DNA of 64,000 nucleotides from Aurantimonas sp. HBX-1 (GTDB lineage: Bacteria > Pseudomonadota > Alphaproteobacteria > Rhizobiales > Rhizobiaceae). The DNA is taken from assembly GCF_021391535.1 (NCBI RefSeq), contig NZ_CP090066.1, forward strand, positions 2,555,501 to 2,619,500. Direction: 5' to 3'. Positions 61,782 to 64,000 of this stretch are shown piece by piece. Numbering within the stretch: position 1 is the first letter of the stretch; the number at the start of each line of letters is the position of its first letter. A model generated the notes under the pieces. The model made no database searches, had not been told where the DNA came from, and saw nothing but the letters and a program-made list of their open reading frames with translations. The position numbers were made by a program, and so were the translations under genes.

Positions 61782-62422
61782 GCCGCACGGCGGGGAGCAA
61801 GCCGGCGCGGGTCTGGCAGCGCATGCTGTCGGGGCGCCGGCTCGACCTGCTCGACCCCTCGCCGCTCGACGTCGAGATCGAGGACATCGCCCACGGCCTC
61901 GCCCGGGTCGCCCGCTGGAATGGCCAGACGCGCGGCGACCACGCCTTCTCGGTCGCGCAGCATTCGCTGATCGTCGAGACGCTGGTGGCTTCGGGCGGCG
62001 CGGAGCCGCGCTGGTGCCTCGCCGCCCTCCTCCACGACGCGCCGGAATACGTCATCGGCGACATGATCTCGCCCTTCAAGAGCGTCATGGGCGGCGACTA
62101 CAAGCTGGTGGAGCAGCGCCTGCAGGCGGCGGTGAACCTGCGCTTCGGCCTGCCGTCCTCGCTGCCCGCCGCCGTCGAGAAGGCGATCAAGGCGGCCGAC
62201 CGGATCTCGGCCTATCACGAGGCGGTGCTGCTGGCGGGCTTCGCCGAACGGGAGGCCGCGACCTTCTTCGGCCGGCCGGCCGCCGAGCTGGTCGAGCCCG
62301 ACGCCTTCACGCCGGTGCCGATCGCCGCCACCGAACAGGCCTTCCTCGCCCGCTTTGCCGCCCTCGACGCCGCGTGCCAGGCGGGCGCACACGATGTCGC
62401 ACGCGCCGCCGGGCGGGGATGA
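61778..62422 (+). CDS. HD-domain hydrolase (YfbR-like)
   Basis: The 214-aa protein has the HD metal-binding motifs FSVAQHS (His62), LLHDAPEYVIGDM (His86-Asp87) and a later Asp (AADRISAYHE), the pattern of YfbR-like 5'-deoxynucleotidases. It may hydrolyse nucleoside monophosphates; the substrate is unproven. It starts within the ygfZ stop (ATGA overlap). Confidence 0.9.
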   Translation: MSRTAGSKPARVWQRMLSGRRLDLLDPSPLDVEIEDIAHGLARVARWNGQTRGDHAFSVAQHSLIVETLVASGGAEPRWCLAALLHDAPEYVIGDMISPFKSVMGGDYKLVEQRLQAAVNLRFGLPSSLPAAVEKAIKAADRISAYHEAVLLAGFAEREAATFFGRPAAELVEPDAFTPVPIAATEQAFLARFAALDAACQAGAHDVARAAGRG

Positions 62423-62454
62423 CATCGGCCCGTCGCGACCCATAGTGTCAGCCC

Positions 62455-62970
62455 ATGACCTATCTCGTCGTCTCCTCCCTCGCCGATCTCCACGCTACCG
62501 TCGCCGACCACGGCGCGCTCGATCTGGTGACGCTGATCAACGCCGACACGCCGGTGCCGCGCCCGCCCTCGATCACGGCGGACCGGCATCTCTTCCTCGG
62601 CTTCAACGACATCGTCGAGGAGATCGACGGCATGACCGCCCCGGCGGTCCACCATATCGACCAGCTGCTGGCATTCGGCGCCCGCTGGAACCGCGAAAAG
62701 CCGCTGGCGATCCACTGCTACGCCGGGATCAGCCGCTCCACCGCCGCGGCCTACATCACCGCGATGGCGATCAACCCCGACCTCGACGAACAGGCCCTCG
62801 CCGAGGAACTGCGCCGCCGCGCGCCCTCCGCCACCCCCAACGCCCGCCTCGTCGCCTTCGCCGACGACCGCCTCGGCCGCGGCGGCCGCATGGTCGACGC
62901 CATCCGCTCGATCGGCCGGGGGGAAGAGGCGTATGCGGGCACGCCCTTCGTGCTGCCGCTGGTGTTGTGA
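62455..62970 (+). CDS. Dual-specificity/tyrosine-type phosphatase domain protein
   Basis: The 171-aa protein has the CX5R phosphatase loop HCYAGISRST (Cys88, Arg94). The general acid Asp region appears to be FNDIVEEID. No regulatory domain is fused. It is 32 bp downstream of the HD hydrolase and may be co-transcribed. Substrates are unknown. Confidence 0.88.
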   Translation: MTYLVVSSLADLHATVADHGALDLVTLINADTPVPRPPSITADRHLFLGFNDIVEEIDGMTAPAVHHIDQLLAFGARWNREKPLAIHCYAGISRSTAAAYITAMAINPDLDEQALAEELRRRAPSATPNARLVAFADDRLGRGGRMVDAIRSIGRGEEAYAGTPFVLPLVL

Positions 62971-63016
62971 GGGGCGCGCGATAGCGGGCTGGAGCGGAGC
63001 GACTTCCATCGGCGCG

Positions 63017-63050
63017 TTGTCGGCGGATACTGAAAGACGTATAATACGTC
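63017..63050 (+). promoter_or_regulatory. Promoter with overlapping palindromic operator of the toxin-antitoxin module
   Basis: TTGTCG (63017-63022) and TATAAT (63040-63045) are 17 bp apart. The -10 box lies inside the near-palindrome GACGTATAATACGTC (63036-63050), whose 7-bp arms are exact around a central A. This is the expected site for autorepression by the antitoxin. AGGAGG follows before the ATG at 63070. Confidence 0.8.
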
Positions 63051-63069
63051 CTCAGATCAGGAGGCTCGC

Positions 63070-63420
63070 ATGCAGGCTTTCACTTCGATCGATCTACAGA
63101 AACAGACCGGCGACGTTCAGCGCGCAGCCTCCCGCGAGGGCGCCGTGATCACCTCGCATGGCAAGCCGCGGAACGTCATGCTGTCGGTGGAGGAATTCTG
63201 TCGGCTGAAGCGCATCGCACAGGAAGCCGTGCCGCCGTCATTGCTCGCCCGCGGCGGGGTGACAGTAAGGCATGTCCCGGACCCGCTCGGCTACGATGTC
63301 ACGGACTTCCGGACCGCCGCCCGGCAGATGGCCGACGATGCCCTGGCCGGGACCAACGAGGCCGCGGTGGACGCCGAACTGGCTGCAGTCCGTAGGAAGT
63401 TCGGGCGCCGGGTGCCGTGA
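63070..63420 (+). CDS. Phd/YefM-family antitoxin
   Basis: The 116-aa protein has the Phd/YefM N-terminal fold: FTSIDLQKQTGDVQRAASRE, then GAVITSHGKPRNVMLSVEEFCRLK, the DNA-binding part. The C-terminal half (VRHVPDPLGYDVTDF...) would wrap and neutralise the toxin. AGGAGG is close to the ATG, and the next gene overlaps by 4 nt (GTGA). It should repress its own promoter at the palindrome just upstream. Confidence 0.92.
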   Translation: MQAFTSIDLQKQTGDVQRAASREGAVITSHGKPRNVMLSVEEFCRLKRIAQEAVPPSLLARGGVTVRHVPDPLGYDVTDFRTAARQMADDALAGTNEAAVDAELAAVRRKFGRRVP

Positions 63421-64000
63421 TCGACCACCCTGACGCTGCGGATATAAGGTCGCCGCGTTTCCTGATCATGGACAACACGCCGCTGTCCTTGCTCGGATGC
63501 ATCGAGGCGCTGGACTGGCTGTTCGAGCCGGGTTGCCCGGTGACGATCACGGACATGATTCTGGCTGAAGCCACCCGCGATCCCGGCGAAGACAGAGACC
63601 AGCGACGCGGAACGCGTGCCTATATCAACGCCTGGCTGACGAAGAACCGCGCGAGGATCACCATCCTGGAAACGGCGGAAGGCGCCCGATACGACCGCGA
63701 GATGCAGCTCTGGGAGCGGGCCGGGAAGCCCGAGGACCTGCGTCCGTCCTGGAGCGACCGCGGCGAACGCAGCCTCCTCGCGGCTATCCAGGTCTTGAAG
63801 CAGGCGCTCCTGCTCGACGAGGAGATCATCGTCATCGTCGATGACCGAGACGCACGCGATGCGGTCCGGGCGGTTCGTGCAGACCTGACAATGATGGGAA
63901 CCAGAACCTTCATCCGCTGGATGGACGAGGATTTTGGGGTAAGCGGTGCCGACACCGCGTGGCAGGCCATCAGGCTGGCGACTGACGGCACCGCCGACGA
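63417..64000 (+). CDS. PIN-like toxin of the antitoxin pair (runs off the window)
   Basis: The frame opens with GTG overlapping the antitoxin stop and continues past the last base of the window (194 codons seen). The conserved acidic residues of a PIN-like RNase are present: FLIMDNTPLSLL (first Asp, near residue 19), ILAEATRDPG (Glu), SDRGERSLLAA (Glu/Asp near residue 125) and IVIVDDRDARDAV (second Asp pair). It is probably the VapC-like partner of the Phd antitoxin, though somewhat larger than typical VapC. The 3' end lies outside the window. Confidence 0.85.
   Translation, partial: MIDHPDAADIRSPRFLIMDNTPLSLLGCIEALDWLFEPGCPVTITDMILAEATRDPGEDRDQRRGTRAYINAWLTKNRARITILETAEGARYDREMQLWERAGKPEDLRPSWSDRGERSLLAAIQVLKQALLLDEEIIVIVDDRDARDAVRAVRADLTMMGTRTFIRWMDEDFGVSGADTAWQAIRLATDGTAD

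Noticed and set aside
1..64000. CRISPR array, prophage or integron
   Set aside because: No regularly spaced short repeats with unique spacers, no phage structural or integrase genes and no attC-like sites were seen; the only mobile signatures are the IS3 element and the palindromic repeats.

Overview
This is a high-GC, gene-dense chromosomal window that fits an alphaproteobacterium of the order Hyphomicrobiales (Rhizobiales). The basis is gene content: a circularly permuted tmRNA gene, an alpha-type SspB, BA14K, TIGR02301, DUF1206, DUF2065 and DUF4169 family proteins, and an ilvBH operon with a leader-peptide attenuator. The genus cannot be fixed from the sequence alone. Most of the window is core genome. 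The clearly mobile or repetitive parts are an IS3-family insertion (36062-37902) and a pair of 218-bp palindromic repeats (41401-42376).

Layout. 1-6 kb: an anchored repeat protein, a RecD-like helicase, a hybrid PAS histidine kinase and a LysE exporter. 5.7-8.4 kb: the ilvB-ilvH operon on the minus strand, preceded by a promoter, an 18-codon leader peptide rich in Thr/Ile/Val/Leu codons, and an intrinsic terminator; the predicted transcription start falls on the leader ATG. 8.4-13.6 kb: a DUF1206 membrane protein, a diguanylate cyclase, miaA, serB and a Deg/HtrA protease. 13.9-17.9 kb: thyA-folA-hflK-hflC-DUF2065, reading towards the Deg protease. 18.1-19.6 kb: permuted ssrA followed by sspB (the adaptor for ssrA-tagged proteins), DUF4169 and a ribbon-helix-helix gene.

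19.6-36 kb: a giant AsmA protein, an FAD-linked oxidase, a thioesterase, two GGDEF-EAL proteins (one paired with a Cys-free molybdopterin-fold periplasmic protein), an Na+/H+ antiporter with a cyclic-nucleotide domain, and a periplasmic catalase-cupredoxin pair. 36-38.7 kb: an IS3 element exactly bounded by 287-bp identical direct repeats, next to a Tat-exported dienelactone hydrolase that stays intact because its 3' end was duplicated. 38.8-43.8 kb: uvrD, a DUF559 endonuclease-like gene between two palindromic repeats, a DsbA-family protein and a BA14K protein.

43.8-63 kb: housekeeping genes (an M24 aminopeptidase, prmA, a K+/Na+:H+ antiporter, SCO, an MFS transporter, MoxR, GNAT, PhzF, cysS, a YedK/HMCES protein, NUDIX, dihydroorotase, ygfZ, an HD hydrolase and a Cys-phosphatase) and several small conserved genes. 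The window ends inside a Phd/PIN toxin-antitoxin module whose promoter -10 box lies in a palindrome. No CRISPR array, prophage or classical tRNA/rRNA gene was seen.

The strongest candidates for follow-up are the apparently leaderless ilv attenuator, the 287-bp duplication around the IS, the palindromic repeat pair, and the orphan GGDEF-EAL/molybdopterin-fold pair.
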